NCBI GenBank assembly: GCA_945276085.1
Contig: CALYPO010000006.1
Coordinates: 1-45,853 of the forward strand
Source of the DNA: an uncultured Gilliamella sp.
GTDB lineage: Bacteria; Pseudomonadota; Gammaproteobacteria; Enterobacterales; Orbaceae
Reading direction: 5' to 3'
Length of the DNA stretch: 45,853 nucleotides
Shown: piece after piece, positions 17,800-28,477 of the stretch
Position numbering within the stretch: position 1 is the first letter of the stretch
How the letters are laid out: each line of letters starts with the position of its first letter
Translations under genes and position numbers: made by a program
The notes under the pieces: model-generated
Told to the model about the DNA's origin: nothing
The model's database searches: none
What the model saw: only the letters and a program-made list of their open reading frames with translations

Positions 17800-18912
17800 T
17801 TACTCTTCGTCAAAATACCAGTAACCAAGATTGACCAATTTTAACATGACATTTAGGGTTTGTTCATCTTGTAATTGTTCGTAGTAAAGTACATCGGTTT
17901 CACATAATAGGTCGATGGTTTCCATCGGTAAGGGTATTTTTTCACCATTTATATAAGCCGTATCCTCTATTTTTACAATACGTATACTCGGTACACGATG
18001 TAGTTCGGCACCAGATTTTAGAATTTCTTCAAATTCATCTAGCTCATAGGCGGGATCTGCTGGGATGATGTTAAGATCATGCATAGGTATTGTGATGTGT
18101 TTACCAAACCAGTCATTGAATAAGTCTGGGTTTTTGATGAGGTCGATCATTTGCCCTTGTAGTTTTTCTAGCTCATAGGGCTCGATACGATAAGGATCGC
18201 TTGGTAATTTTAAGTCTGGATCTTGATAAAAAATCCCATTTGGTAAGTTATCAATCACATAATCAGCAAAACCACTTAATAATTCTTGTGAAGTTTGCGT
18301 TCTAAAGCCAACTGAATAACTTAGTGATTCGCCAATTGATACACCATTATGTGGAAAGCCAATTGGAATATATAAAATATCACCGGCGGTGATTTCTTCA
18401 TCAATAATCGGCTGATAAGCTTCTACATGTAATAGCGCTTTGTGAGCACTAAACTGTTTGTAATTAGGATTACGATCGCCAACTTGCCAACGTCGACATC
18501 CCATACCTTGAATGATAAAAACATCATAGTTGTCAATATGCGGTCCAACACCAGCCCCTTTTGTTGCATAAGAAATCATAAGATCTTCAAATTGCCAATG
18601 AGGAATACACTTAAACGGTTCAACTAACGTTGCTGCCTGTTCATGCCAATGATCTACCGCTTGCACTAATAAACTCCAGTGATCCTCACCCAGATCATCG
18701 TAATGCGTAAAAGGACCAAATTTAGCATCCCATTTTCCATTTTTATTCGTCACAATTCGGCTATCAAGCTCTTCTTCCATCGCGAGTCCTGCAAGTTCAT
18801 CGGGTGTGATTGGATCGACAAACTCCGCAAAGGCTTTTCGTAAAATAACGGGTTTTTTTTGCCAATAATTTGCTAGAAAATGGTCCCAATCAATAGCTAA
18901 TTTATACTTCAT
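17800..18912 (-). CDS. roxA: Ribosomal protein uL16 arginine hydroxylase (JmjC oxygenase)
   Basis: 370 residues, matching E. coli RoxA/YcfD (373). An Fe(II)/2-oxoglutarate oxygenase that hydroxylates an Arg of 50S protein uL16 in E. coli. Iron ligands are His125 and Asp127 (GPHIDNYD) and His188 (GFPHNG); Arg140 is placed for 2-oxoglutarate. The cupin barrel occupies about 90-205, followed by a helical dimerisation part and a C-terminal winged-helix-like domain. The N-terminus (WQKKPVILRKAF) is diagnostic. Its start overlaps the ycfH-type tatD gene by 11 bases. Confidence 0.93.
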   Translation of the reverse strand: MKYKLAIDWDHFLANYWQKKPVILRKAFAEFVDPITPDELAGLAMEEELDSRIVTNKNGKWDAKFGPFTHYDDLGEDHWSLLVQAVDHWHEQAATLVEPFKCIPHWQFEDLMISYATKGAGVGPHIDNYDVFIIQGMGCRRWQVGDRNPNYKQFSAHKALLHVEAYQPIIDEEITAGDILYIPIGFPHNGVSIGESLSYSVGFRTQTSQELLSGFADYVIDNLPNGIFYQDPDLKLPSDPYRIEPYELEKLQGQMIDLIKNPDLFNDWFGKHITIPMHDLNIIPADPAYELDEFEEILKSGAELHRVPSIRIVKIEDTAYINGEKIPLPMETIDLLCETDVLYYEQLQDEQTLNVMLKLVNLGYWYFDEE

Positions 18913-19687
18913 TTAACTTTCCTCGAAGATTGAATAATTGACAAAAATTATAAGTGGTTTGCTGTGCTAGTTGCGCTAAAGAAATACCTTTGAGAACCGA
19001 TAAATATTGCGCAACTTCCCGCACATAAGCAGGTTGGTTTTCTTTACCACGATAAGGTACTGGAGCTAAATAGGGTGAATCAGTTTCGATTAAAATACGA
19101 TCTAATGGCACAAATTTTGCCACTTCTCTTAACGCTTCGGCATTTTTGAAGGTAATAATGCCTGAAAAAGAGATATAAAAACCTAAGTCTAATAGTTTTT
19201 TTGCCGTATCAATATCTTCGGTGAAACAATGTAACACACCTGAATGGACGTGCTGTTCTTTTAAGATTGTTAATGTATCTTGTCTGGCATTTCGTGTATG
19301 GACGATGATTGGCTTGCTAAGCTTTCTTCCAAGACGTATATGTTCAATAAAATTATGCTGTTGAAGCTCTAGATTATCTTGCTGATAATAGTAATCAAGT
19401 CCTGTTTCACCTAAAGCGACAACATTCTCTTCTTTAGCCAAATTTTCGAAGCGGTCAGCGTCATAAGGTTCGTCATCAAGATTAAGGGGATGAATACCAC
19501 ACGAAAAAGAACATTGATTAGTGTAAGGTGTCAGTAAGCGCTTCATTGATTCATAACCAGATAAGGTTGTTGCTACGCTTAAGCAGTGTTTAACATCATT
19601 TTCAGTTGCTTTTTGTAGTACTTGCTCAATTGACTTAGTATTAAAGTCTAAACTATCTAAATGACAGTGCGAATCGATTAAAAACAT
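18902..19687 (-). CDS. ycfH: TatD-family metal-dependent hydrolase (YcfH type)
   Basis: 261 residues from the chosen ATG, which gives MFLIDSHCHLDSLD, the same N-terminus as E. coli YcfH; an in-frame ATG 111 bases upstream lies inside lapB and adds an unrelated extension, so it is rejected. AAAGAG precedes the chosen start. Metal ligands are the His pair in SHCHLD, the Glu of ALGETGLD, His in VHTR, His in LHCFTE and Asp in ETDSPYLAP. The family are metal-dependent 3'-5' exonuclease/deoxyribonuclease-type hydrolases; the exact cellular role of YcfH is unsettled. It starts 10 bases after lapB and overlaps roxA. Confidence 0.92.
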   Translation of the reverse strand: MFLIDSHCHLDSLDFNTKSIEQVLQKATENDVKHCLSVATTLSGYESMKRLLTPYTNQCSFSCGIHPLNLDDEPYDADRFENLAKEENVVALGETGLDYYYQQDNLELQQHNFIEHIRLGRKLSKPIIVHTRNARQDTLTILKEQHVHSGVLHCFTEDIDTAKKLLDLGFYISFSGIITFKNAEALREVAKFVPLDRILIETDSPYLAPVPYRGKENQPAYVREVAQYLSVLKGISLAQLAQQTTYNFCQLFNLRGKLNEV

Positions 19688-19697
19688 AAAAAACTCT

Positions 19698-20876
19698 TTA
19701 TTTTTCAGAATGCTGTTCAAAATCACGAACAGGTTTAATTGTAGACCATGAACGACAACCAGGGCATAACCAGTAAATTGAATTAACCGTAAATCCACAT
19801 TTTTGACAACGGTAATTTGGTACTATTTTTATTTGTTCACCTACCATATTACGTAACAATAATAGGCTCTCTTTTGCTCGACCTTGTTCGGCATCGGCAA
19901 CATGGTAATCCATTAAACGATAAAACCCTTTTAAATTAGGGTGTTTTAATAACTCTCGATACATATAGTTCTGGGCTGCATCAAGACCTCTCTTTTTTTC
20001 AATGATATCGGCAAGCATGAGTTCAGCGACATTGCCTGAATCTTGATCAACACATAATTGTAAAAACTGCTGAAATTCGTCTTCTTTATTTAATTTAAGA
20101 TAACACTCTTTTAATAAAGGTAAAGCTTCACCGATAAAGGCTTTATCTTGTTCAAGTATCTGTTTGAATGATTCAATTGCTTGTTCAATTTTATTTTGCA
20201 CAATCAATACGCGTCCTAACATCAGTGAGGTTCGAGCACACTTAGCATCGGCTGCTGCCGATTTTTGTAATAAACTATACGCTTTTTCAAGGTCTTCATT
20301 GGCGATAGCAAGCGAAGCTAACTCACAATAAAATTGAGCTATATCTGTTTTGTATTTTGTATTGCCGAGTTTAACCAACTTGGTGGCAGTATTAATTGCA
20401 TTAATCCATTCACTGGTTGATTGATAAATAAAAATAAGTTGTTGTAACGCATGTTGTTGAAAATCTTCTTCATCAATGAGTTGTAAAAACATCTCTTCAG
20501 CGCGGTCATAAAGACCTGCAACCATATAATCACGTCCAAGTTGTTGAATGGCTAATAATCGTTGTTCAAAAGAGAGGGATGAACTTTCCATTAATGCTTG
20601 ATGGATTCGTATCGCTCTATCTACTTCGCCACGAGAACGAAATAAATTGCCTAAAGTCAGATGTGCTTCTAACGTGCCTTCATCTTCTTTAAGCATATCA
20701 AGGAACAGATCGACAGCTTTATCTTTTTGGTTAGATAAAAGAAAGTTAAGACCATCTACATATTCTCGAGATAGTCGATTTGATTGATTTGTATATTTTT
20801 GTTTAGCATTTCTATCGCCCATATACCAACCGTAAGCGGCAGCAATAGGTAATAATAGAAATAACAATTCAAACAT
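19698..20876 (-). CDS. lapB: Lipopolysaccharide assembly protein B
   Basis: 392 residues (E. coli 389). An N-terminal membrane anchor (MFELLFLLLPIAAAYGWYMG) is followed by about nine TPR repeats from residue 35 to 330 and a C-terminal rubredoxin-type metal knuckle with CQKC and CPGC. In E. coli LapB adapts LpxC to the protease FtsH, setting lipopolysaccharide synthesis. The near-identical stretch EDEGTLEAHLTLGNLFRSRG supports orthology. It follows lapA by 6 bases. In E. coli pyrF comes next; here ycfH-type tatD and roxA take that place. Confidence 0.96.
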   Translation of the reverse strand: MFELLFLLLPIAAAYGWYMGDRNAKQKYTNQSNRLSREYVDGLNFLLSNQKDKAVDLFLDMLKEDEGTLEAHLTLGNLFRSRGEVDRAIRIHQALMESSSLSFEQRLLAIQQLGRDYMVAGLYDRAEEMFLQLIDEEDFQQHALQQLIFIYQSTSEWINAINTATKLVKLGNTKYKTDIAQFYCELASLAIANEDLEKAYSLLQKSAAADAKCARTSLMLGRVLIVQNKIEQAIESFKQILEQDKAFIGEALPLLKECYLKLNKEDEFQQFLQLCVDQDSGNVAELMLADIIEKKRGLDAAQNYMYRELLKHPNLKGFYRLMDYHVADAEQGRAKESLLLLRNMVGEQIKIVPNYRCQKCGFTVNSIYWLCPGCRSWSTIKPVRDFEQHSEK

Positions 20877-20882
20877 AATATT

Positions 20883-21194
20883 TTATTCTTGATGAGGTTT
20901 AATTAAATTATCTTTTTGATGATCAGCTATACTATCATCATATTTTTTTTGTAATTTATTTAATTTACGTTTTGTTGAAGAATGTTGTAGTTTTAATTTA
21001 ATAAAGAAAATTCCTGTTAATATCATTCCAATAATAAAGCCAGAGCCAAAAAATAGCGCCAATAGAACTGATAATCTTAATTCGGTTTTAGCAAATAAAT
21101 AGTTAAATGTTACCACTTCATCATTGAATGCGCCTACCGAAATAGATAGGGCAAAAATAATAATTATCAATAGAATGGATATAATAAATTTCAT
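20883..21194 (-). CDS. lapA: Lipopolysaccharide assembly protein A
   Basis: 103 residues with two membrane segments (about 3-22 and 40-65) and a charged C-terminal coiled-coil tail rich in Lys and Gln. This is the DUF1049/LapA layout; FNDEVVTFNYL between the spans is typical. It works with LapB at the inner membrane in lipopolysaccharide control. Located directly before lapB, as in E. coli. Confidence 0.93.
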   Translation of the reverse strand: MKFIISILLIIIIFALSISVGAFNDEVVTFNYLFAKTELRLSVLLALFFGSGFIIGMILTGIFFIKLKLQHSSTKRKLNKLQKKYDDSIADHQKDNLIKPHQE

Positions 21195-21277
21195 AATAAT
21201 AACCTTTTTATTATTTTAACGTTATTTAAAATGAGCGTTATTCTCAAATATTATTTCAACACGGTTTACGCTAATTA

Positions 21278-21997
21278 TCAGTTATCTACTATATGATATT
21301 TTTGTGCATAAAAATAGCAAATTAATGAAATGATCCAAGCAACTAAAACACCACACAACAGATCAACTGGGCTGTGCATACCCAAACATAATCGACTAAT
21401 TTCAATTAATAATGCCCAAATAATCAACATATAGACCACAATATAATGGCGTTTAAAGCCTAATAATGTTACTGCTAAAAAAGCCCATGTTACTGCAAAT
21501 AAAGTATGTCCTGATGGAAATGAATAACCTGTTTCGTTTTGCCAATGTTCACGTAACCAAGTTGGGATCATGTTGGAATTAGTCAATAACTGATCAATGA
21601 GTTGTTTTTTTTCCGATTTAGCCAACGAATAAAATTTATCATCACTCAATTGATATTGTTTATTCATCCATAATACATAGGGTCGAGATTCTGCCGTTTG
21701 AGATTTGATAACAGCTTTAATCATTTGCCCCGTTAGTATTGCACCCACAAGAAGTATTCCTATTAATACTATTTTTTTTGTCGTTTTAATGTTTAATAAT
21801 AAGCAAAACAGGATAAACAAAACGAATGATGTTATTATTGCCCAAGGAAAACTTGCCGTTTCTGTTATGACGAAAAAAAATTTGGATGTATTATTTAATG
21901 ATTCTGGTTGCCAATGCCAATTTATAGCTATAATTACTAAAGGTATAACTAAGAAAATAGCCAGCGTGGCTATTGTTTTTTTTATTATTAACCCCAT
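21278..21997 (-). CDS. pgpB: Phosphatidylglycerophosphatase B / lipid phosphatase (PAP2)
   Basis: 239 residues, multi-span inner-membrane protein. All three PAP2 signatures are present: KSQTAESRP (Lys98-Arg105-Pro106), PSGH (161-164, with catalytic-type His164) and SRLCLGMHSPVD (Ser201, Arg202, His208). It dephosphorylates phosphatidylglycerophosphate, undecaprenyl diphosphate and related lipids in E. coli. The position next to lapAB and divergent from ribA matches E. coli. Six membrane spans are predicted by eye. Confidence 0.93.
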   Translation of the reverse strand: MGLIIKKTIATLAIFLVIPLVIIAINWHWQPESLNNTSKFFFVITETASFPWAIITSFVLFILFCLLLNIKTTKKIVLIGILLVGAILTGQMIKAVIKSQTAESRPYVLWMNKQYQLSDDKFYSLAKSEKKQLIDQLLTNSNMIPTWLREHWQNETGYSFPSGHTLFAVTWAFLAVTLLGFKRHYIVVYMLIIWALLIEISRLCLGMHSPVDLLCGVLVAWIISLICYFYAQKYHIVDN

Positions 21998-22094
21998 TTA
22001 AAAACTCAATTAAGCACAAATTGCTATATATTTTAGCATGGAAGAGAGTTTTTTAAAAAATTCTATTTAAGTTTTATTCAATACGGAGATAATG

Positions 22095-22697
22095 ATGCAA
22101 TTAAAACTTGTTGCACAAGCAAAACTGCCAACCCCATGGGAATGTTTCACTATTGTGGGATTTGAAGAAATTGCAACTGGTAAGGATCATGTGGCGTTAG
22201 TTTTGGGTGATATTGCAAATAAAGAGCCGGTATTAACAAGAATTCATTCAGAGTGCCTAACTGGCGATGCGCTATTTAGTTTACGTTGTGATTGTGGTTT
22301 TCAGCTAGAGGCGGCTTTAAAACAGATAGCACAAGCAGGACGGGGAATTTTACTTTATCATCGTCAAGAAGGTCGCAATATTGGTTTGCTTAATAAAATT
22401 CGCGCTTACGCTCTGCAAGATCAAGGACTAGATACAGTAGAAGCGAATGAGCAGCTGGGGTTTGCTGCTGACGAACGTGACTTTACGCTCTGCGCAGACA
22501 TGCTAAGATTACTTGGTGTATCTGATATTAGACTATTAACCAATAATCCAGAAAAAATAAGAGTGCTTGAACAAGCAGGCATAAAAATTACTGAAAGGGT
22601 GCCGTTAGAAGTGGGTGAAAATCCTAATAATGAGCACTATTTGGCAACCAAAGTCAGTAAAATGGGGCATTTACTTCACCTTCATTGCAATCACTAA
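22095..22697 (+). CDS. ribA: GTP cyclohydrolase II
   Basis: 200 residues. First step of riboflavin synthesis: GTP to 2,5-diamino-6-ribosylamino-pyrimidinone phosphate. Zinc ligands are in [29 protein letters not shown] and LTNNP are the substrate motifs. Two ATG codons are adjacent; the second is chosen because GGAG then has 6 rather than 3 bases of spacing and the protein starts MQLK like E. coli. Not fused to ribB. Divergent from pgpB as in E. coli. Confidence 0.96.
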   Translation: MQLKLVAQAKLPTPWECFTIVGFEEIATGKDHVALVLGDIANKEPVLTRIHSECLTGDALFSLRCDCGFQLEAALKQIAQAGRGILLYHRQEGRNIGLLNKIRAYALQDQGLDTVEANEQLGFAADERDFTLCADMLRLLGVSDIRLLTNNPEKIRVLEQAGIKITERVPLEVGENPNNEHYLATKVSKMGHLLHLHCNH

Positions 22698-22750
22698 GTA
22701 TTTTATATCATGTTCAATATTACAAACGTTGCCCAAGATTTAAAATAGAT

Positions 22751-22783
22751 AAACCTTAAAAACAGAATGATTTTTAAGGTTTT
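22751..22783. terminator. Hairpin terminator between ribA and the tautomerase gene
   Basis: AAACCTTAAAAA and TTTTTAAGGTTT, perfect 12-bp arms with an 8-base loop, ending in a short T-run. It lies between convergent genes and may serve both. Confidence 0.6.
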
Positions 22784-22866
22784 AAATGAAATGTGCATGA
22801 TATGCCATAAATTATGACAAACGCTTTTTATTTTTTGATTGAGTATAAATTGAGTCTTGAGTTTAA

Positions 22867-23055
22867 TTAATCTTTATCACACCGCAAAACACCACCATTC
22901 GCAATTTGGTCTTTTGAAATTTCGTGCATAATAATTTGTACTGCTTCAGGCTTACAATTTAGTGTTTCGGCGATAGCATTGGTTACACGTTTTGCCATTT
23001 CTCTTTTTTGTTCTATAGTGCGACCTTCTAAAAAGTCAATAACAACATTTGGCAT
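22867..23055 (-). CDS. 4-oxalocrotonate tautomerase-family protein
   Basis: 62 residues, the classic size of this family. Pro2 becomes the N-terminal catalytic base after Met removal; the beta strand PNVVIDFLEGRT and helix EQKREMAKRVTNAIAETL fit the beta-alpha-beta fold, and IIMHEISKDQIANGGV is the second strand region. It lies 9 bases after luxS and is presumably cotranscribed. The family covers 2-hydroxymuconate tautomerases and many of unknown substrate; no aromatic catabolism genes are near, so the substrate is open. Confidence 0.88.
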   Translation of the reverse strand: MPNVVIDFLEGRTIEQKREMAKRVTNAIAETLNCKPEAVQIIMHEISKDQIANGGVLRCDKD

Positions 23056-23064
23056 ATTATTTCC

Positions 23065-23580
23065 TTATTGATTGATTGTTACGAGTTGTTCTTCAGTTAA
23101 TGCAATATCATGATTATTGCAAATTCCAATTCCTGACTGAATAATTTTACGTGCAATTGCTTTTGCTTCATCTAGTGAGTGCATTTTGTAAGTCCCACAC
23201 TGATATTCATTCAATTCGGGAATCTGTTTTTGTGATTCAACATTTAATACATCTTGCATAGATTGTAGCCATGCATCTACCACTCGTGATTCTTCTGGTT
23301 TACCTATCAGGCTCATGTAAAATCCGGTTCGGCATCCCATTGGCGAGATATCAATAATTTCGACTTTATCACTATTAAGATGATCGCGCATAAATCCTGC
23401 AAATAGATGTTCTAATGTATGAATGCCTTTTTCTGGCAATAACTCTTTATTGGGAACAGTAAAACGAAGATCAAATACACTAATATCATCACCTTTAGGG
23501 GTTTTCATTGTTTTAGCAATACGGACAAAAGGTGCGTTCATTTTAGTATGATCGACTTTAAAACTATCTAATAATGGCAT
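23065..23580 (-). CDS. luxS: S-ribosylhomocysteine lyase (AI-2 synthesis)
   Basis: 171 residues, same length as E. coli LuxS. It cleaves S-ribosylhomocysteine to homocysteine and DPD, the precursor of autoinducer 2, within methyl-cycle recycling. Metal ligands His54 and His58 (HTLEH, with Glu57) and Cys129 (QCG) are present, as is active-site Cys83 (MGCRTGFY). AAGGAG lies 7 bases before the ATG. A 14-bp inverted repeat sits upstream, between ligA and luxS. Confidence 0.96.
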   Translation of the reverse strand: MPLLDSFKVDHTKMNAPFVRIAKTMKTPKGDDISVFDLRFTVPNKELLPEKGIHTLEHLFAGFMRDHLNSDKVEIIDISPMGCRTGFYMSLIGKPEESRVVDAWLQSMQDVLNVESQKQIPELNEYQCGTYKMHSLDEAKAIARKIIQSGIGICNNHDIALTEEQLVTINQ

Positions 23581-23600
23581 GACATTCTCCTTAGTTTTCG

Positions 23601-23633
23601 CTATTTCACTATTTTCAATAAATAGTGAAATAG
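23601..23633 (-). repeat. Perfect 14-bp inverted repeat between ligA and luxS
   Basis: CTATTTCACTATTT and AAATAGTGAAATAG with a 5-base loop, 20 bases after the ligA stop and 21 before the luxS start. No U-tract on the minus strand (CGAAAACTAAGG). It could end ligA, form the luxS 5' leader, or bind a regulator. Confidence 0.6.
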
Positions 23634-23652
23634 ATGCCAGTATATTTGTTAT

Positions 23653-25743
<2,091 letters not shown>

Positions 25744-25858
25744 TTAAATTAATACATGAGCGTTAAAAGATTATCACATTCCTAGTACTCTGATTTTGTC
25801 AGACAAGATAATTATTATTTCCAAACAGCCAATTTTATAAGCTGTTCGAAGTTTTAAT

Positions 25859-25888
25859 TACCACCATCAAATTACATTGACGGTGGTA
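25859..25888 (-). terminator. Hairpin between zipA and ligA
   Basis: TACCACCATCA and TGACGGTGGTA pair with one mismatch around an 8-base loop, 31 bases past zipA. The U-tract on the minus strand is poor, so partial termination at most. Confidence 0.5.
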
Positions 25889-25919
25889 GTGAAGAATGAT
25901 TACTGAAAAGACGTTGGGG

Positions 25920-26840
25920 TTAAATTTCGTTACACGCTTTTTTGATGCGTTCTTTGTAACTATCAATTTTTTGTGGTGTCAGCATATGATGTTCATCATC
26001 TAACACAACACCATTAACATCATCAGCAATACGTTGGGCAGTTTGTAACATCAGTTTAAAGTTTTGTTGATTGTTACCTTGAGTCGGTGCAACCATAAAA
26101 ATTGAAACGCCCGGCGTTGTAAATTCGTGCATGGTTTCAGGATCGAGATAGCCTGGATTAACCATATTTGCCAAACTAAAAAGTATTGGGCCATTACCGG
26201 CAGGGTCAACATGCCGATGGAAAATTCGCATATCACCAAATTGAAACCCTGATTGCATAATACTGCCTAATAATACATCGCCTTGTAATAACTTACCGTT
26301 GATGCCTTTAATGTTTAAGATAATAATTTCGGTTTTATCTTCATCATTTTTATTGATGTTAAGTTTTTCTGGTTTTGTTTTTTGGGTAGCCGGTTGAATT
26401 TTATCGTCACGTTTAGCATCAGCTTTTTCTATCGATACATTAGCTTCAGTTTTTAAGGGTTCATCGTCAAATAGATCATGGTTCATGCTTATGTTTGGCT
26501 CTTTTGGAGCTGGATCTTGTGTTGTTGGTTCTTGATGATGATTGTTAACAAATAGATCCTCTTGCTTAGGCATGGTTTCTTGAACGAGTTCATCCGGTGT
26601 GTTTTTATCTACACTTTCACTATTTTTTTTGTTTTTAGGTGTGATTAATATCACATCATCTTCTTCTATATCATCGATATAGCTATTTTCATACTGTTGA
26701 GCATTTTGCTGGTTTTTCTTCCTTTTATCAGAATTAAATAAAGAAGAGCGTTCCTTTTTATTGATCCAAAATCCATGAATCAATAATGCAATAATGACCA
26801 AGGACGCAACAACAATTAGAACAATACGTAAATTATCCAT
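25920..26840 (-). CDS. zipA: Cell division protein ZipA
   Basis: 306 residues from MDNLRIVLIVV, which aligns with the E. coli N-terminus; an ATG 9 bases upstream abuts the ribosome site and is less likely. One N-terminal span (about 2-22) ends in HGFWINKKERSSLF, a near-identical family signature. A Pro/Gln/Asp/Lys-rich linker (35-165) leads to the FtsZ-binding domain (about 170-306, starting EIIILNIKG). It tethers FtsZ to the inner membrane in the early divisome. Gene order zipA-ligA matches enterics. Confidence 0.95.
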   Translation of the reverse strand: MDNLRIVLIVVASLVIIALLIHGFWINKKERSSLFNSDKRKKNQQNAQQYENSYIDDIEEDDVILITPKNKKNSESVDKNTPDELVQETMPKQEDLFVNNHHQEPTTQDPAPKEPNISMNHDLFDDEPLKTEANVSIEKADAKRDDKIQPATQKTKPEKLNINKNDEDKTEIIILNIKGINGKLLQGDVLLGSIMQSGFQFGDMRIFHRHVDPAGNGPILFSLANMVNPGYLDPETMHEFTTPGVSIFMVAPTQGNNQQNFKLMLQTAQRIADDVNGVVLDDEHHMLTPQKIDSYKERIKKACNEI

Positions 26841-26878
26841 AATAACCATCTCAGAATTAAATTAAATATAGACTCAAA

Positions 26879-26902
26879 TTATTCAAAACTATTTTTGAAT
26901 AA
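26879..26902. repeat. 10-bp inverted repeat upstream of zipA
   Basis: TTATTCAAAA and TTTTGAATAA, perfect arms with CTAT between, 39 bases before zipA. Could be an operator or a 5' leader hairpin. Confidence 0.4.
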
Positions 26903-27200
26903 AAATGATTACGGAGTATAACACCTGTAAATTTTTTAGTTATTCTTAGTAAATACAAATTAATATCACTTGAAAAGCTAGGTTTACCGTTTTACTTATT
27001 AGTATAACATTTTATCTAAACTATTTTATAGCACAAAAAATCAATTAACACATAGTACTTTATTTCTTTAAAAAAGCATAATAACCAATATCATTTTTTT
27101 ACTATCATCACTTAGTTTGGCATTTTTTAGAACTCTGTGCTATTAAGCTGTAAAGATACTTACAATTTATGCATATTTTTTGTAAAATCCTCGGTTACTT

Positions 27201-27215
27201 TTGAATTACATTCAA
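27201..27215. promoter_or_regulatory. Small palindrome upstream of acrA
   Basis: TTGAAT and ATTCAA separated by TAC, 47 bases before the acrA start. Short and AT-rich, so only a weak operator candidate. Confidence 0.25.
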
Positions 27216-27261
27216 TGTTATTAAAAAAAATAATTATTAAGTTTACTGAGGTCATTTTGAT

Positions 27262-28458
27262 ATGAGATTTAACAAACTATTATTAACCGTACCAGTAGCA
27301 TTAAGCAGTCTACTTTTATTAACTAGTTGTGATAATAGCAAATCACAGGGCGGTAATAATCAAATACCAAAAGTAACCGTTTTTAAAGTTGAACCTTTGG
27401 ACTTCACCTTAAAAATCAGTTTACCTGGTCGCGTGGTTGCGTCTCAAATTGCTGAAATTAGACCTCAGGTTGGCGGTATTGTGCTAAAACGCGAATTTGA
27501 AGAAAGTTCGAATGTCAAAGCAGGCCAATCACTTTATCAAATCGATCCAGCAATTTATCAGGCTAATTATGATAGTGCCGTTGCTAGTGTTGCCAGTGCC
27601 AAAGCGAATGCCAATATTGCGCAGCTGACTTTAAAACGTTATGCAGGATTATTGACAACCAAATCGATCAGCCAACAAGATTATGATAAGGCTGCCGCTG
27701 ATGCAAAACAGGCGGAAGCAAGTGTATTAGTTGCTCAAGCAGCAGAACATACAGCCAAAGTTAATTTAGATTATACGAAAGTGTATTCGCCTATTGATGG
27801 TTACATTGGTAAATCAAGTGTAACCGAAGGCGCGTTAGTGTCAGCTGGGCAAGCAAACCCGCTAGCATTAGTTCAACAGCTTGATCCGATTTATGTTGAT
27901 ATGACCGAAGCTGCAACCCGATATAATAAATATCTTCAAGAAGAAAACGTTATTTATGAACCAGCAAAAGGGGATAATGTAGAATTATACTTTAATGATG
28001 GGTCTAAATATGCGTTACCTGGCAATATCAAGTTTTCTGATATGACTGTTAATGAAACGACTGGAACGGTTACATTGCGATCTCAATTTGCCAATACTGA
28101 AGGCAAAATTTTACCTGGTATGTTTGTTAAACCGCAATTGACTCTTGGTTATATTAAAAATGCTGTACTTGTTCCACAACAAGGTATTACCAGTAATGTT
28201 AAAGGTGAATATACCGCTAAAATTCTAAAACCCGATAATTCAATTGAGTATCGTCAAGGTATCCAAATTTACACGGGTGTAAGTGGTTATTGGGTGGTAA
28301 CTAAAGGCATTAATGTTGGAGAACAAGTTATTACAACAGGCTTACTTAACTTAACCGCTGTTGAAATGGGACAACCAATGAAAGGACAAATCGTGGGTGA
28401 GCCAGCTACTTTATCACAAGATCAGTTAGACAATATCATCAAAAACAGTGTGAAATAA
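27262..28458 (+). CDS. acrA: RND efflux periplasmic adaptor subunit
   Basis: 398 residues. Lipoprotein signal with lipobox LTSC, lipidated Cys23 and Asp24, so inner-membrane anchored like E. coli AcrA. Order: lipoyl half-motif (LPGRVVASQIAEIRPQVGGI, about 53-72), helical hairpin (about 100-165), second lipoyl half, beta-barrel and membrane-proximal domains. It links the RND pump to an outer-membrane channel. Followed by acrB after 19 bases. No TolC gene in the window. Confidence 0.93.
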   Translation: MRFNKLLLTVPVALSSLLLLTSCDNSKSQGGNNQIPKVTVFKVEPLDFTLKISLPGRVVASQIAEIRPQVGGIVLKREFEESSNVKAGQSLYQIDPAIYQANYDSAVASVASAKANANIAQLTLKRYAGLLTTKSISQQDYDKAAADAKQAEASVLVAQAAEHTAKVNLDYTKVYSPIDGYIGKSSVTEGALVSAGQANPLALVQQLDPIYVDMTEAATRYNKYLQEENVIYEPAKGDNVELYFNDGSKYALPGNIKFSDMTVNETTGTVTLRSQFANTEGKILPGMFVKPQLTLGYIKNAVLVPQQGITSNVKGEYTAKILKPDNSIEYRQGIQIYTGVSGYWVVTKGINVGEQVITTGLLNLTAVEMGQPMKGQIVGEPATLSQDQLDNIIKNSVK

Positions 28459-28477
28459 AACAGGGGTAGATTTAATT

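Larger units (their letters stand above)
26841..27261. other. 421-base divergent control region, zipA / acrA
   Basis: AT-rich region holding the two dyads listed here and no coding-like frame. Both genes point away from it. No acrR-type repressor gene lies in or next to it. Confidence 0.6.

Noticed and set aside
18902..19798. Longer start for the ycfH-type tatD gene adding 37 residues
   Set aside because: The extension lies inside lapB, has no family match, and the internal ATG with AAAGAG gives the standard MFLIDSHCHLD start.
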